Below are positions 1-9,834 of a DNA stretch of 32,525 bases, in pieces. Below the pieces are notes generated by a model. It had not been told where the DNA came from. It searched no databases and saw only the letters and a program-made list of their open reading frames with translations. Both the position numbers and the translations under genes were made by a program. The first letter of the stretch is position 1, and each line of letters opens with the position of its first letter. Source of the stretch: Daldinia sp. FL1419 (taxonomy: Eukaryota; Ascomycota; Sordariomycetes; Xylariales; Hypoxylaceae); contig MU623586.1 of NCBI GenBank assembly GCA_025201765.1, forward strand, positions 1 to 32,525. Direction: 5' to 3'.

Positions 1-940
1 AAAAAACAATAGAGCTTTAACCCTTGGGGTTATTTTTTATATTTTTTTTCCCACCCCTACTTTACCTACCATTAACCCTAAATATTCCCCCCCCCCCCCC
101 CCCCCCAACCTTACCAACCTACACTGCACTATCACTACATTTACATATATGTACTTGCATCTTGCAGCAAACCTATGCAGCCTACCAAGTACCTATCCAA
201 GCCTACCTACTAAGATACCAAGCTCCATACTATCAAAAAAGTGCCATCAACTACCAAGTCTGCCTGAAACCTTTCAGTACGAGCATCAATCAATTCTTCC
301 CTCTTTACCATCTCCTAATTTCCTTGCATACTTTCCCACGCACACCTGCAGCCATCCCATCCCTTCTTGACCACTCAGCGCGCGAGGATTTAGTTATTCA
401 CTTTCCTCCTTTTGACTAGCAGACGGCGCTTCTTGACTCCAGCTTGGTCTGATAATTTTAAGCTGCACTATCCAAGACATCCCTCTCCGCGTCCATCGTC
501 CTCCATATCAGGCCTCCCCCGTCGCGTACAACCCAGCTACGTATTGTACGACACTGCCCCGGACGGCGCCTGAGATGCAATAAGACTTGTCAATTCCCGC
601 CTACGCAGTCCCTCGCCCACTTTTCCTTCTACCTCCCCCCTCCCCCCATACTGGTACAACAAGCTTGGTTTGCTACTGCGTCGAGTTTGACCATATCAAT
701 TGCTCACGACAAAATAAACAAACAATCGTGGCAGTCGACTTTTCTTCCCCTTGTCTTGGGTATCGATTATTGTCGTGAACCTCGCCTCCAGTTGCTATTA
801 CAACTTATTGGTAATTGCGATCAATTTCCGTAGTGTCAATCTTGGTTGCCTCGGATTGAATCGATCTAGGACCAGCATCTGTGGTTCGATTGGGCATCTG
901 GATCCCTTCATCCTCCAAGTCCACGTCACAACTTACAGCA
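1..940 (+). other. upstream/5' leader region without a convincing gene
   Basis: Pyrimidine-rich DNA upstream of the first gene. It contains a run of 20 C at 87-106 and many CT-rich stretches, as is common in fungal promoters and 5' leaders. Open frames here (for example 24-419 and 587-778) are low-complexity Pro/Leu/Ser translations without a recognisable domain, so I do not call them genes. Part of 420-940 is probably the promoter and 5' UTR of the gene starting at 941. Confidence 0.5.
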
Positions 941-2327
941 ATGGCTACTATAACTCGTCAGCCCTTTGCGCCTCTCGATGGAGCGCGCCTGCAGACTTTG
1001 ACAAGTCTAAAAAACAGACAAAATGGTAAGTCCAAAGGGGAGATTTAAGATATATCCACGGAGCTTCAAATAATTCCAAATGTGTCGTGTCTTGTTATCC
1101 TGTCCATTGCGGATGAATTGTTACCTTGTCCTTGAAAATGCCCATGAACCAGAAACCCCTGCAATCCCTGTTGATTTCGAAAGGATTGCATGCTAAACTG
1201 TGTTCATAGCTCTCTCGAACGCGTCATCCCCGAAGCGAAAAGCCTCAGAAAGCTTGGATACAGACGATTTCGAGAATGTAGACCCGGTGCTCTACTCTAA
1301 GAGATCAAAGGGCTCGGATAACGTCTTTGCGCCCAAGGATTCTTTTGTCAAGCCATCGTTCGTTCTCACAAAATCGGCTAGCGCAAACAATGTCTCTATT
1401 CTCAGCCCACCCAAGGCAGCCGCTCCGCGTGCACGGTCCTTGCTCAACCCCAAGTCGCCTGTTTCGAAATTGAACATCAGCTCGGCAAGATCCACACCCC
1501 TTTCGGCACCCGCCGGCAGATCTCCAACCCGTGGCAAGAGGACCGGTATCCTCTCCTCTCGTCAACGCACCAAGGCATTCTCTCGAGTAAACCCTCCCAG
1601 CTTTGGATCTTCGAGCGCGTCTTCCGCTCCATTTTCTCTAGATGCCGCTCTCAAAGGTACTATCCCAAGCTACACTGGCCGTAGCGCCTCGAAGTCTTCA
1701 TCTAGCTCCCTCGGTAGTCTCTGCGAGGGAGATATGAAGCAATCATGGTTCTTCGAAATTCATGAAGATACTCCGGAACAGGAAATGACCAACCTACTCC
1801 AGCACAGCACCTGCGTTTTAGACATCAGCTCAGACGAAGAAAGCGAGACTCGACGCCAACGAGAGCGTGCCGAGGGTAAAGAAAACGTACCTCCAGTAGA
1901 TGACGTCTCTCAAACCTCGCGACCGCGAGCTACTAGGCCGGCTGCGGATGATGATATGGTATTTGAGAAGGAAAGAAATCCTCTCGGCGAGATGAATGTT
2001 CGTGAATACTACTCGGAAGGATGCGACGAGAACACCATCATCATTATACCAGGTGACGACGAAGAAGTTAGCGAACCCGAACGGCAAGCAGAGAACAAAT
2101 CTGACTTCACTGCTACACTAAAGTCTGGTGAATCCGATATACTTCAACCTGTCGCTGAAGATGGCGCACAATCCGTAGATGAGTTGATGGAGAAGACAGA
2201 AGAGCCCGCCCCCGGTGCAGCTGTGCTAGAGCCGATGGAGGGAACAGGCGAGAGCTTCGAAGTATGGGAAAGTGACAGCGCAAAGGATGAAGCAGAAACA
2301 TCTACGGCAGAAGCAACCGAATGCTGA
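941..2327 (+). CDS. conserved fungal protein of unknown function with KEN motif, two exons
   Basis: Exon 1 is 941-1025 and exon 2 is 1210-2327. The intron (1026-1209) begins GTAAGT and ends CATAG, with a CTAAAC branch-like site at about 1193. Joining restores the frame and gives about 400 aa. ATG 941 is chosen because it gives a basic N-terminus (MATITRQPFAPLDGARLQTL) that reads straight through the splice; an internal ATG at 1200 lies inside the intron. The protein is Ser/Pro/Lys-rich and probably disordered. It has ENVDP near residue 50, a segment WFFEIHEDTPEQEMTNLLQH near 208-227 followed by acidic DISSDEE, a KEN tripeptide (GKENVPP, about 252-254), PLGEMNVREYY, and an acidic Glu-rich C-terminus. 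The W-containing segment and the PLGEMN segment look like the conserved cores. I recognise no catalytic domain. The KEN motif is a known APC/C degron type, so cell-cycle control is possible but only inferred. Confidence 0.8.
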
Positions 2328-3477
2328 TGAAGGATGGATGACGTCACGGATTATGGATGTACGTGTTTCGGAGCTCTGATTTGGACTGATGGGGTTTTTC
2401 CCAGTCCCCCTAATATCTAGATTCTGTAGCCTACGGGGGATAGCAATGGCGTCTGGGGCGTTTTCTTCAATGGGTACGGTTACGGCTTGGTTCCATGGCA
2501 AAGGTTACGGACTCGAGGTACGGGACTGCGTTAACTGGACTGGCGGCTACTTTGCTTTTTTTTATTAATCGAATCGCTCTTGCATGAGTTCTTGTACATA
2601 CGGCTTCTTTTTATCTTGAGGCCTACTCATTTTTTTTCTTTTTTGCCCTGGATCGCCAATCAGCACACACACGCGGTGTTTTCCTGCAATGTTGTTTGAT
2701 GCCTATGAATATTATGCAGTCGTGATGTTACGTGAGTGGTTCTTGTACTGATTTGTATAAATTGGTCACTTGTAGGTGGCGTCACTTCCACGTACTACCT
2801 AATCTACCTTGGCGATTGCCCCATGTAAAGATATCTTATTGGAGTGCTTATGAAACTGCCTTTGTACGAAAAAGTTGATGTTGCGCTTGCCTAGGTTGAT
2901 ATTTGGGTGCACTATTTGTGTTAGTTGCTGCGCGCTTAAGCAGTTCGACTGCATCCTGTACGACATCCCCCACTAGTACTGCTGTATACCAAGAAACCAA
3001 GAAGGTAGGTAGTACCTAATATTAGCTATCTGTACCCAGGTATTAGGTATTAATTAGATGCCGTGCCTTCTAACACAACGGTGACCCGAATGATCCAATA
3101 ATTATGTAACCACAAAGTGGCTCCACTCAGACGCGCTCCAAGCTTGGAATCGCGGTAACCTGCTACAGCTTAGTAGCATTTTGGCCACAGTCCTCTTCAT
3201 ATCATTCGATATCATCTCATGCTTTAGCGCCTTAAAACGCCTTAAAACGCCTTAATCGACGAACCTATTTCGATAAATTTGAATATGATTTACATCCAAT
3301 TGATTATCGACTAAGACGTACCGCTCATACAATCTTATACCATCTCATACACGAATACAATTGGTTCTTGAATCATCGTTTATTAACCACTAATTAATAT
3401 CAAGTTGATCGTGTCTTGAAACTAGATTCAATAGTCTTACCCGTCTCGTTAATTAAGCTTCCCCATTTGGTAATCCA
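2328..3477. other. intergenic region between two plus-strand genes
   Basis: This should hold the 3' UTR of the upstream gene and the promoter of the dTMP kinase gene. A short tandem repeat based on GCCTTAAAAC lies at about 3229-3255 (three units, the last diverged), about 220 bp before the kinase start. A GGTAGGTAGTACCTA motif at about 3005 belongs to a short palindromic family seen elsewhere in the window. No gene is visible. Confidence 0.5.
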
Positions 3478-4841
3478 ATGGCTTCGATTAACGATCTCGC
3501 AACTGCCGCGACAATAGCATCGTCGGCAGTAGCTTTGCAGTCTTCACCTACGCGGGAGAGTGCCCGCCCTGCAACACCTCCGGCAGCGCCACACTCACCC
3601 CTCTCGTCGAGACCTGCAACAGCAGGCGCTCAGACCACTCCTCCCCAAATGGAAAGTTTCAAACTGGTGAATGTAAATGAAGATGGGGACTCGATAACGG
3701 TAGCAACAAGGGCTTCGCCAGTCCTAGCGCCTCCTCTGATATCTCCTCAAAACCCATCGCAAGCACAGATTCCGGCTCCAGCTCCCTCCACCGCCGAGGC
3801 TGAGTCCGTGGAGGTCGCTATAGATAACGGTACCGAAGATAAAGACGCAGTGGAACGTTCCGTGGAAGACGGCATGGACGGTGTCGAGAAGGCGGTGGTA
3901 CCGCCGTCGAAACCGGTGCGTGGTGCTTTTATCGTATTCGAAGGGATGGACCGTGCGGGGAAGACGACGCAGGCGAAGCTGTTACAGCAGAGATGTATCG
4001 AAAGCGGACGTGAAGTACGGTTCATGCGATTCCCCGGTAAGCGAGACGCCTAGTCACGTCGATAGGGCGGTTTATTATTCATGTTATTAACAATGTTCGT
4101 ATAGATAGGACAACAACAATCGGCAAGATGATCGACTCATATCTCAAAGGGGAAACAGAAATCGAAGACCATGTCATTCATTTACTATTTAGCGCTAACC
4201 GGTGGGAAGCCGCGTAAGTTTCGTTTCCTTACCCGTCGCTACTCTGTGACCCGGCAAGGCGTACCTCATATCTAACATACCCTTTCTATAGTAAGAAAAT
4301 CAAGGCAGAGCTAGAGGCCGGTCATAGCATTATCTGCGATCGCTTCTACCATAGTGGCATAGTGTATAGTGCGGCTAAAAATATCAAGAGTCTATCGCTA
4401 TCTTGGGCTAAGGCCCCCGAGGTTGGTTTACCCAGGCCTGACATGGTGCTATTCCTAGATTTAGAGGAAGAAGTTGCGCGCGAACGCGGCGGCTGGGGTG
4501 GCGAGGTTTATGAGAAAGGCGAGATGCAGCGTCGCGTCAGAGATTTATTTTGGGGCCTCAGCATGGGTGATCTCGGTACTGCTGTGGGAAGCAGTGGCGG
4601 TGGTAGTAAAGTTCCAAGGAGGGGTGATACGGAGAGGCTGAGCAATGGGACAACTAGGGGTGGAGATGGTGGAGATGGCAGTGAGGAGGGTGAGTTCAGG
4701 CAAGAAGAAGAAGACATTCAGATTGTAGATGCAGATCTTGACGTCGAGAGCCTGTCTGAAAAAGTATGGGAACACGTGCTGCCGAGAATAGAAGCGGTGG
4801 AACGAGGTGAGGTTGGGCGAACCGTACGGACAGTGCGGTAA
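3478..4841 (+). CDS. thymidylate kinase (dTMP kinase), three exons
   Basis: Phosphorylates dTMP to dTDP with ATP, an essential step in dTTP synthesis; orthologue of yeast Cdc8. Exons are 3478-4036, 4105-4213 and 4292-4841. The introns are 4037-4104 (GTAAGC...ATAG) and 4214-4291 (GTAAGT, CTAAC branch at 4272, TATAG). Splicing gives about 405 aa. Visible motifs: P-loop GMDRAGKTT at about 156-164 inside FIVFEGMDRAGKTTQAKLL; FPDRTTTIGKM, formed exactly across the first splice junction (DR motif for dTMP); RWEAAKKI across the second junction; CDRFYHSGIVYSAAK; and a lid region ARERGGWGGEVYEKGEMQ. The kinase core is normally about 210 aa. Here it has a ~148-residue Ala/Pro/Ser-rich, then acidic, N-terminal extension and a Gly/Glu-rich insertion before the last helix. 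An in-frame Met at residue 58 could be an alternative start. Confidence 0.95.
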
Positions 4842-5023
4842 AACTACGTTCAACTGGCACAAAGACAACATTACATAATACTACGAGAATGCCACCTCCA
4901 AACTAGACCGAAATCATGAACCCTTTATTCGGATAGCAAGAAATTACTGCCCCTAAGTTCTTGGGAGAAATATGAGAGGTATTTGCAAAATCTTCTAGCA
5001 GGTCTCGTGGTCTAGTTGGTCAT

Positions 5024-5095
5024 GTAAGTAAACCCTCCGCTTAACTAAGTGGATCTACACGAAAGAAAAGTCGGAAACTAATATCTACTCTATAG
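5024..5095 (+). other. 72-nt spliceosomal-like insertion in the tRNA D arm
   Basis: It starts GTAAGTA, a perfect fungal 5' splice site. It has ACTAAT (5077-5082) as a branch-like site 13 nt before the terminal CTATAG. Its size and geometry match the 68- and 78-nt pre-mRNA introns of the kinase gene 300-1000 bp upstream. Removing exactly 5024-5095 restores the normal D arm (CAT joined to GGC). A short hairpin (5037-5043 with 5046-5052, seven pairs including one G-U) lies inside it. The boundary can slide by one base because G follows on both sides. Confidence 0.7.
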
Positions 5096-5110
5096 GGCAT
5101 CTGTCTAACA

Positions 5111-5128
5111 ATATCATAAGTTGATGGA
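5111..5128 (+). other. canonical tRNA intron after position 37
   Basis: Eighteen AT-rich nucleotides sit between A37 and C38 of the anticodon loop. This is the standard position for cleavage by the eukaryotic tRNA splicing endonuclease, and removal gives a perfect five-pair anticodon stem. Confidence 0.85.
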
Positions 5129-5180
5129 CACAGAAGGTCCCCAGTTCGAGCCTGGGCGAGATCAAGAAAAAAAAAATTTA

Positions 5181-5185
5181 TTTTT
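5181..5185 (+). terminator. RNA polymerase III T-run terminator
   Basis: Five T in a row lie 17 bp after the tRNA 3' end, with a further TTTT at 5187-5190. This is the usual Pol III stop signal. Confidence 0.65.
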
Positions 5186-5190
5186 ATTTT

Positions 5191-6152
5191 AGTCTTGATG
5201 TTATAGAATTCATGTAAGTGCACTCTCCCTTTTGTGGTTTTGCTATTAGTAGTAAGCATGTCTTTATGCTTCAAAGCCAAACTTCACACGAGGTCGTATT
5301 ATACGGCAAGAGGGTCTATCAACGAAAATAGGAATCTAAAGTTTATACTGTGTAGTGAGTTTTATTCCTCTAGCCCTTTCATATGCGGCTTATACCTCCC
5401 GTGCTACTAGAGAGCCCGGTGTTGATAAGTCCCCGAAAACTATCCGATTGTCGTCCCATGAATCGATATTTCCTCCGAATCCGTGGGATAGGGTCTCATA
5501 ATAAATCAATTGGAGAACTACACTTGCCCAGATACTCCGGTATTGACGTATAATTGTAGTAGTCATCGTTTAATATACTCTCGTTTTCGTATAGATCAGT
5601 AATGCCAAGCCGTGCTACGTCTGGCTCCGTATCATGTCTCATATTCAGTGTGTACTTCCTAGATATCTATGTACTATATAATTTTCTGATGGCGCGGATG
5701 TGTTAATTAATTCGCCTGTCTTTACGATCTAGACGCCCGATTAGCACCGCTGACAAATTGTCCCTAAAGTGTCGCGTAGGTGTAAATCTAAGGCCCCGTG
5801 GAAATAGGAGGCAAAGTCTAGATGCTCATTCCAAGGTCAAGACTAGAGGGATTGGAAATTCGAAGTTTGGAGCGTGTCAATAGAGCCACTAGTCGAGTTT
5901 CCCGACTAAGACTGAACTCGGACCTGGAAGAATCCAGCTCACTACATAAGTTCACTAACCTAAGATGCTCGGGGATAAATGTTGGAAAAATAGGGTAAAC
6001 CCATCTTCAAGTATATTTATTATGAGGTGAGATTAGACGAATGGGGCAGCAAGAACTTGGATGTCATATTGAATTGCGGCTATAAGAACCACTAGCTGTA
6101 CGTATTGAGAGCTTCCTTTGCTCTATGTACCCCTGGATCTGTTCGGCATTAC
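5191..6152. other. gene-free stretch
   Basis: No supported coding frame or RNA gene. The part nearest 6152 is the 3' flank of the minus-strand reductase. A short inverted pair TAGTCG/CGACTA is visible near 5890-5910. The rest shows only unremarkable intergenic sequence. Confidence 0.4.
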
Positions 6153-7185
6153 CTAGTAGACAAGGATTGGTGCGGCATCGTCTGCCACACTTTCCCAGAG
6201 ACCGTTTATGCCCTCAACGAGACCTTGCGGCAGAGGACCCCCCTTAATGGCAGCTGCGTAACTATCCAACTGCTTCTGGCTGCGAGGTCCGATAATAACG
6301 CCGTCGCCTTTCTCCCCTTCCAAGATCGAATGGTGCAGCACCCACCGCATACTAGCATCAACCATATCAACCCCGTGGGTCTTACAAAGTGCACCCATCT
6401 TACGGATTGCATCGTGGAAAACCGGCTTGTCGTACCAGTTTCTGCCTGCCATGCCCATAATATTGTCCTTGGAGACCTCGAAGCGACTTCCTCGAAGCGC
6501 TTCCGGGTTGTTGTTCGAGAAGGTCACCTTTCCAGATAACATGCCACCGGCTAAGGGCGAGTACGCTACGAACGAAATACCATGCTTGCGGAGAAGAGGG
6601 AACAAGGTGGTCTCGTAAGTACGACATAGAAGGTTGTATTGGCCCTGGAAGACGCTCGGTTTCACGTAGCCCATCTCTTCGCAAATCTCGATGTACTCTG
6701 CGAAAGATTCGGGTGAAAAATTGCAGACGCCCGTCTTCGCGCATTTGCCCGCCCGATATACGGCGTCGAACGCGGCGGCTTGCTCCTTGAGGGGAGTAGC
6801 GTGGTCGGGACCGTGAGCGTAGAAGATATTGACCTACGCAATGTCAGGAGGACATGGCAGAATTAAAATCATAGTAATTGGGTGGATGTACCTTGTCAGC
6901 TTTGAGACGCTCTAAACTCTCGTCCATGGATTTCTGGACCGCCTCGACCGTGAGGGTATGGTTACCCCCGTCGAACCACATCGCCTTGGTATCGATGAGA
7001 ATACCCTCGTGTCCGATCTGTCCAAGGAAAGTCTCTGCCACGCCGGGGTTTGTAAAAGGGTACAGAGCTCCGGTGTCGATCTGGCGGCATTCGAGTTTAT
7101 CCAGCTGTGCCATCTGCTCGCGAACCTGCTCTATTCCGAAATTGTGGCCCCAGGTTCCGGTGCCTACGAGGATTTTAGGTGCCAT
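6153..7185 (-). CDS. aldo/keto reductase, AKR7 (aflatoxin B1-aldehyde reductase)-like
   Basis: NAD(P)H-dependent reduction of aldehydes or ketones, probably cytosolic; the substrate cannot be told. Exon 1 is 7185-6892 and exon 2 is 6833-6153. The 58-nt intron (6891-6834) begins GTACAT, has a CTGAC branch site and ends CGTAG. Splicing gives 324 aa. The AKR tetrad is visible: D37 and Y42 in IDTGALYP, K67 in IDTKAMW, and H105 in IFYAHGPDH, the last lying just after the splice junction. Further family marks are GVCNFSPESF, QGQYNLLCR, AYSPLAGGMLSGK and, near the end, GVIIGPRSQKQLDS for cofactor binding. The length fits AKR7 enzymes. The start at 7185 matches the usual short N-terminus (MAPKILVGTGTWG). 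An in-frame ATG at 7281 would add a 32-residue Arg/Ser-rich leader, which could be an alternative (possibly mitochondrial) form. Confidence 0.93.
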
Positions 7186-8889
7186 AATGGACGGTGAAAA
7201 GGACTTCGTAGAACTACGATCTCGGCTTGGGATGTTGCGAATTGGCAAATAAAATCGTGCGGCGAGTTCTCGAGTAATCAAATCTCTTCGCGGATGAAGG
7301 CAAAGCCTGACTTTTATACATCTTCTTACATAGCCGCCTCATATTGTCCCCGGCGGCCCCTCCCGTCTGCTCGTTCCAGCAAATATGTCTCCTCTAAAAA
7401 CCAAGTGGAAAGGAAACTGTAGAAGTGCCAGGGTATTGCCTTTTATGGTATCGAGACAAGCATTTGATTTGTAATGGGCCAGTATCCGGGCTCCTCGGCC
7501 CCCCCTACATGTAAGTAGTATGCAACTCTTTAGTTCCATCTAGACTCGGGGTTTTAATCTGGCCGTACAAATCGGAGACCCGTCACACTGTAAGTGTCGT
7601 GCTGACTCGGCGTGTGGGATCACCGAATCGGAAGAATATGCGAGTACCTACCCCATCCCGGGTATTAGATCGAGTCTGTAAGCCAGATATTTAGGTCCAC
7701 TATCTAGCTCATGTATCTAGATTGATATAAGTTTGGTATTTTGGATGACTGAATTGGCTAGGTAGACAATATTGGTCGAGTGCATACTAGAATGCTTTTA
7801 GTTCTCTCGTAACTATCTCATCTATGATACTATGAATGAAAACTTACAAATTTAGGGGTGGATATATGTAGAACTTCCGGTATCATACTCGTATTTATAT
7901 TGGTTATATTGGAGTAAATAATGCGATCTTGCATTAGGCAGGTAAGGTAGTTAGCTACCCAATGCTTTTCATTATCGGGATGTTTTGTTTTCGGGGGCTA
8001 TGCTATGTGATGACAGCCAACTGCGCATTTTCCCCTGTAGGAGCGGCGGAGAAAAAGATGCAGCAAAGGATTCGACATCGGTGGAGGCTCACATGAAAAT
8101 ATCGCTCTAACAATCTTCCATGTTTAATACCCAATACATTTTTCAAGTATTGCTGCTACGGTCTTGCTCGGGTCAAATCTCATTTCCTTACCCCTGGGAA
8201 TAATACAGGCTTCTGGTGCCCCTATCTATGGCCAGCCCCTATAATCCCGGTGGTATGCCGTTCATTGAACCGCCGGAAGTACTCCATAAGACTCAGTTGA
8301 CCTTGTCTCGAAGGTGGGCGAGAGTCTGTAGAGGGTGCGTACAAATAAATAAAATCTAGCGTATAAACTATGGTTAAGTTTTGCCTCTAATGGTTATCAG
8401 CCGATAGGCTTTCCCCGATTACCTTCTTGAATACTTCGCATGACCGCATGGGCTACCTAATAAGCAGATAATCTTGGGGGGGATACAGGACGGCGTGAAT
8501 CACTAGTACCGTCAACAGGTAATCATTCCTGATACTTGTAGGTGATAGAGCCACAAGAGATGCAAACAGATGGATTCCGTAGGTCTGATTCTTGAATTAA
8601 AGAGACCAAGCTATTAAGTCAATTCTTGAAGAGTGCTATGCTAAGCTGAATAAGAAAAAGGTGCTATTTGTTCCTGCTATTAATTCCAGCAATTATTCCC
8701 TCCGGAATAGTGAGTATGCAATCACCTGCGTAAAGCTTCCAAACTTATTACTACCGCACATGAATATCCGAGCTCATTCCTTATTATTGCTATTATGCTA
8801 TGCCATGCTATTCAAGCATACCCTTTATCAAGCCGAACAGTATCCTTTCACTTTCAGTGTCATTTCTGGTCGTATCGGGTCTCCCTTCT
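7186..8889. other. intergenic region, 1.7 kb
   Basis: Contains the promoter of the minus-strand reductase (right of 7185) and the 3' flank of the minus-strand gene ending at 8890. A GGTAAGGTAGTTAGCTACC imperfect palindrome lies near 7940. No open frame has a recognisable product and no tRNA or rRNA is seen. Confidence 0.4.
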
Positions 8890-9834
8890 TTAATCCTTAA
8901 TGGTCATGATGTGGCTTCGTGGGGGCTCAATGCGGTGGCGAAGAGCGATTTGTCGGGGAGGGTTCGCCATGCCCTCTGGTCGGTCGATTCCGAGACGTTC
9001 GACTATCTCAATTTCGGATACGAGCTGAGAATTAAAGGTAATGAAGACGAAACCGAATATGTCTGTGACGGGGCCGAGTCCCTCGATAGGACATAGGCGG
9101 GCCATGATGTTTGTGAACATCACCACGTTCTCGTAGTATCCAACTCGTTCGTGATGGTAGTCCCAGCCAACCTTGAAGGCCATCTGGATGAAGGGGCGGT
9201 TCTTATGGCATACCTGAAAGACGGATGCGATTTGCGGACCCCAGAAGGAGTTCACCATGCAGCGGAACCAGTCCTTGTTTTCGTAGTAATGGAAGTTGAG
9301 ATCGAACAGGTACTTTTCCATGTCGAAAGGTTGGTCCGACTCAGGGTCAGTACCAGCGGGTGTACGGTGCGTAGATAACGCAGTTGACGGGCCGAAGTTG
9401 TCATCGAGGGCAACGATCTTGCTTTTAGACCAGATGGGCGAATGAAATACTTTCTGTACTTGCGGGTTGTCGATGCCCTTCTTCGCGGTGTTTGCCTTTA
9501 GGATTTCAACATACATGACATACTCACGCTGATATTCTTTGGTGCTTGAAGAGCTAGCTTCAGTTGCCGCGGTGCGAAGCTCTTCCTCTGCGAGCTTAGC
9601 TAGAAGCCACACGCACTGCGGCTCTCCGCCACCTTCATTGAGGCTGGTTTGACCTTGAGATCGTTCATCTTCGTTAAGAACTTCTGATACTGACTCGAAA
9701 TTCATGATGAGTCTGTTGGAGCGGGTTTGAGTAGGGCGGTTGCCAGAATTGACTTGGCTAGAGGAGTTAGCCTTGGGCTTGTCGGATGTGTTGGCCTTGT
9801 CAGAAGTGACTGGCTTTGAAACCTGAGAACCCAT
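8890..9834 (-). CDS. hypothetical protein, possible N-myristoylated orphan, 314 aa
   Basis: A single long open frame with good codon structure and no intron needed. I recognise no family. The N-terminus MGSQVSKPVTSDK fits the eukaryotic N-myristoylation pattern (Gly2, Ser6, Lys7), suggesting membrane anchoring. Residues 1-85 are polar and low-complexity. A Glu/Ala-rich, probably helical segment (about 78-125) follows, then an aromatic-rich compact region (about 165-270) with many Tyr, Phe and Trp, e.g. KYLFDLNFHYYENKDWF. No transmembrane helix or catalytic motif is evident. It is likely a lineage-restricted fungal protein; the reading frame is secure, the function unknown. Confidence 0.65.
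   Translation of the reverse strand: MGSQVSKPVTSDKANTSDKPKANSSSQVNSGNRPTQTRSNRLIMNFESVSEVLNEDERSQGQTSLNEGGGEPQCVWLLAKLAEEELRTAATEASSSSTKEYQREYVMYVEILKANTAKKGIDNPQVQKVFHSPIWSKSKIVALDDNFGPSTALSTHRTPAGTDPESDQPFDMEKYLFDLNFHYYENKDWFRCMVNSFWGPQIASVFQVCHKNRPFIQMAFKVGWDYHHERVGYYENVVMFTNIMARLCPIEGLGPVTDIFGFVFITFNSQLVSEIEIVERLGIDRPEGMANPPRQIALRHRIEPPRSHIMTIKD

Larger units (their letters stand above)
5001..5164 (+). tRNA. tRNA-Val (anticodon AAC) interrupted by two insertions
   Basis: Exon pieces are 5001-5023, 5096-5110 and 5129-5164; joined they make a standard 74-nt tRNA without CCA. The acceptor stem 5001-5007 pairs with 5157-5163 (one G-U) and the discriminator is A5164. The anticodon stem 5100-5104 pairs fully with 5130-5134, and the loop CTAACAC has anticodon AAC at 5107-5109. 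The T stem 5140-5144 pairs with 5152-5156 around TTCGAGC. The A box TGGTCTAGTTGG (5008-5019) and B box (about 5143-5153) are intact but about 135 bp apart start to start. Insertion 2 (5111-5128, 18 nt) lies after A37, the canonical eukaryotic nuclear tRNA intron site. Insertion 1 (5024-5095, 72 nt) lies in the 3' side of the D stem, where nuclear tRNA introns are not normally found. Whether the gene yields mature tRNA is not shown; it could be a pseudogene. Confidence 0.85.

Noticed and set aside
24..419. 131-codon plus-strand frame at the left edge
   Set aside because: Low-complexity Pro/Leu/Ser translation spanning a C20 tract; no domain, no coding-like composition.
5041..5280. Minus-strand 79-codon frame over the tRNA
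   Set aside because: It is the antisense of the tRNA gene and its flank; tRNA structure explains the sequence better.
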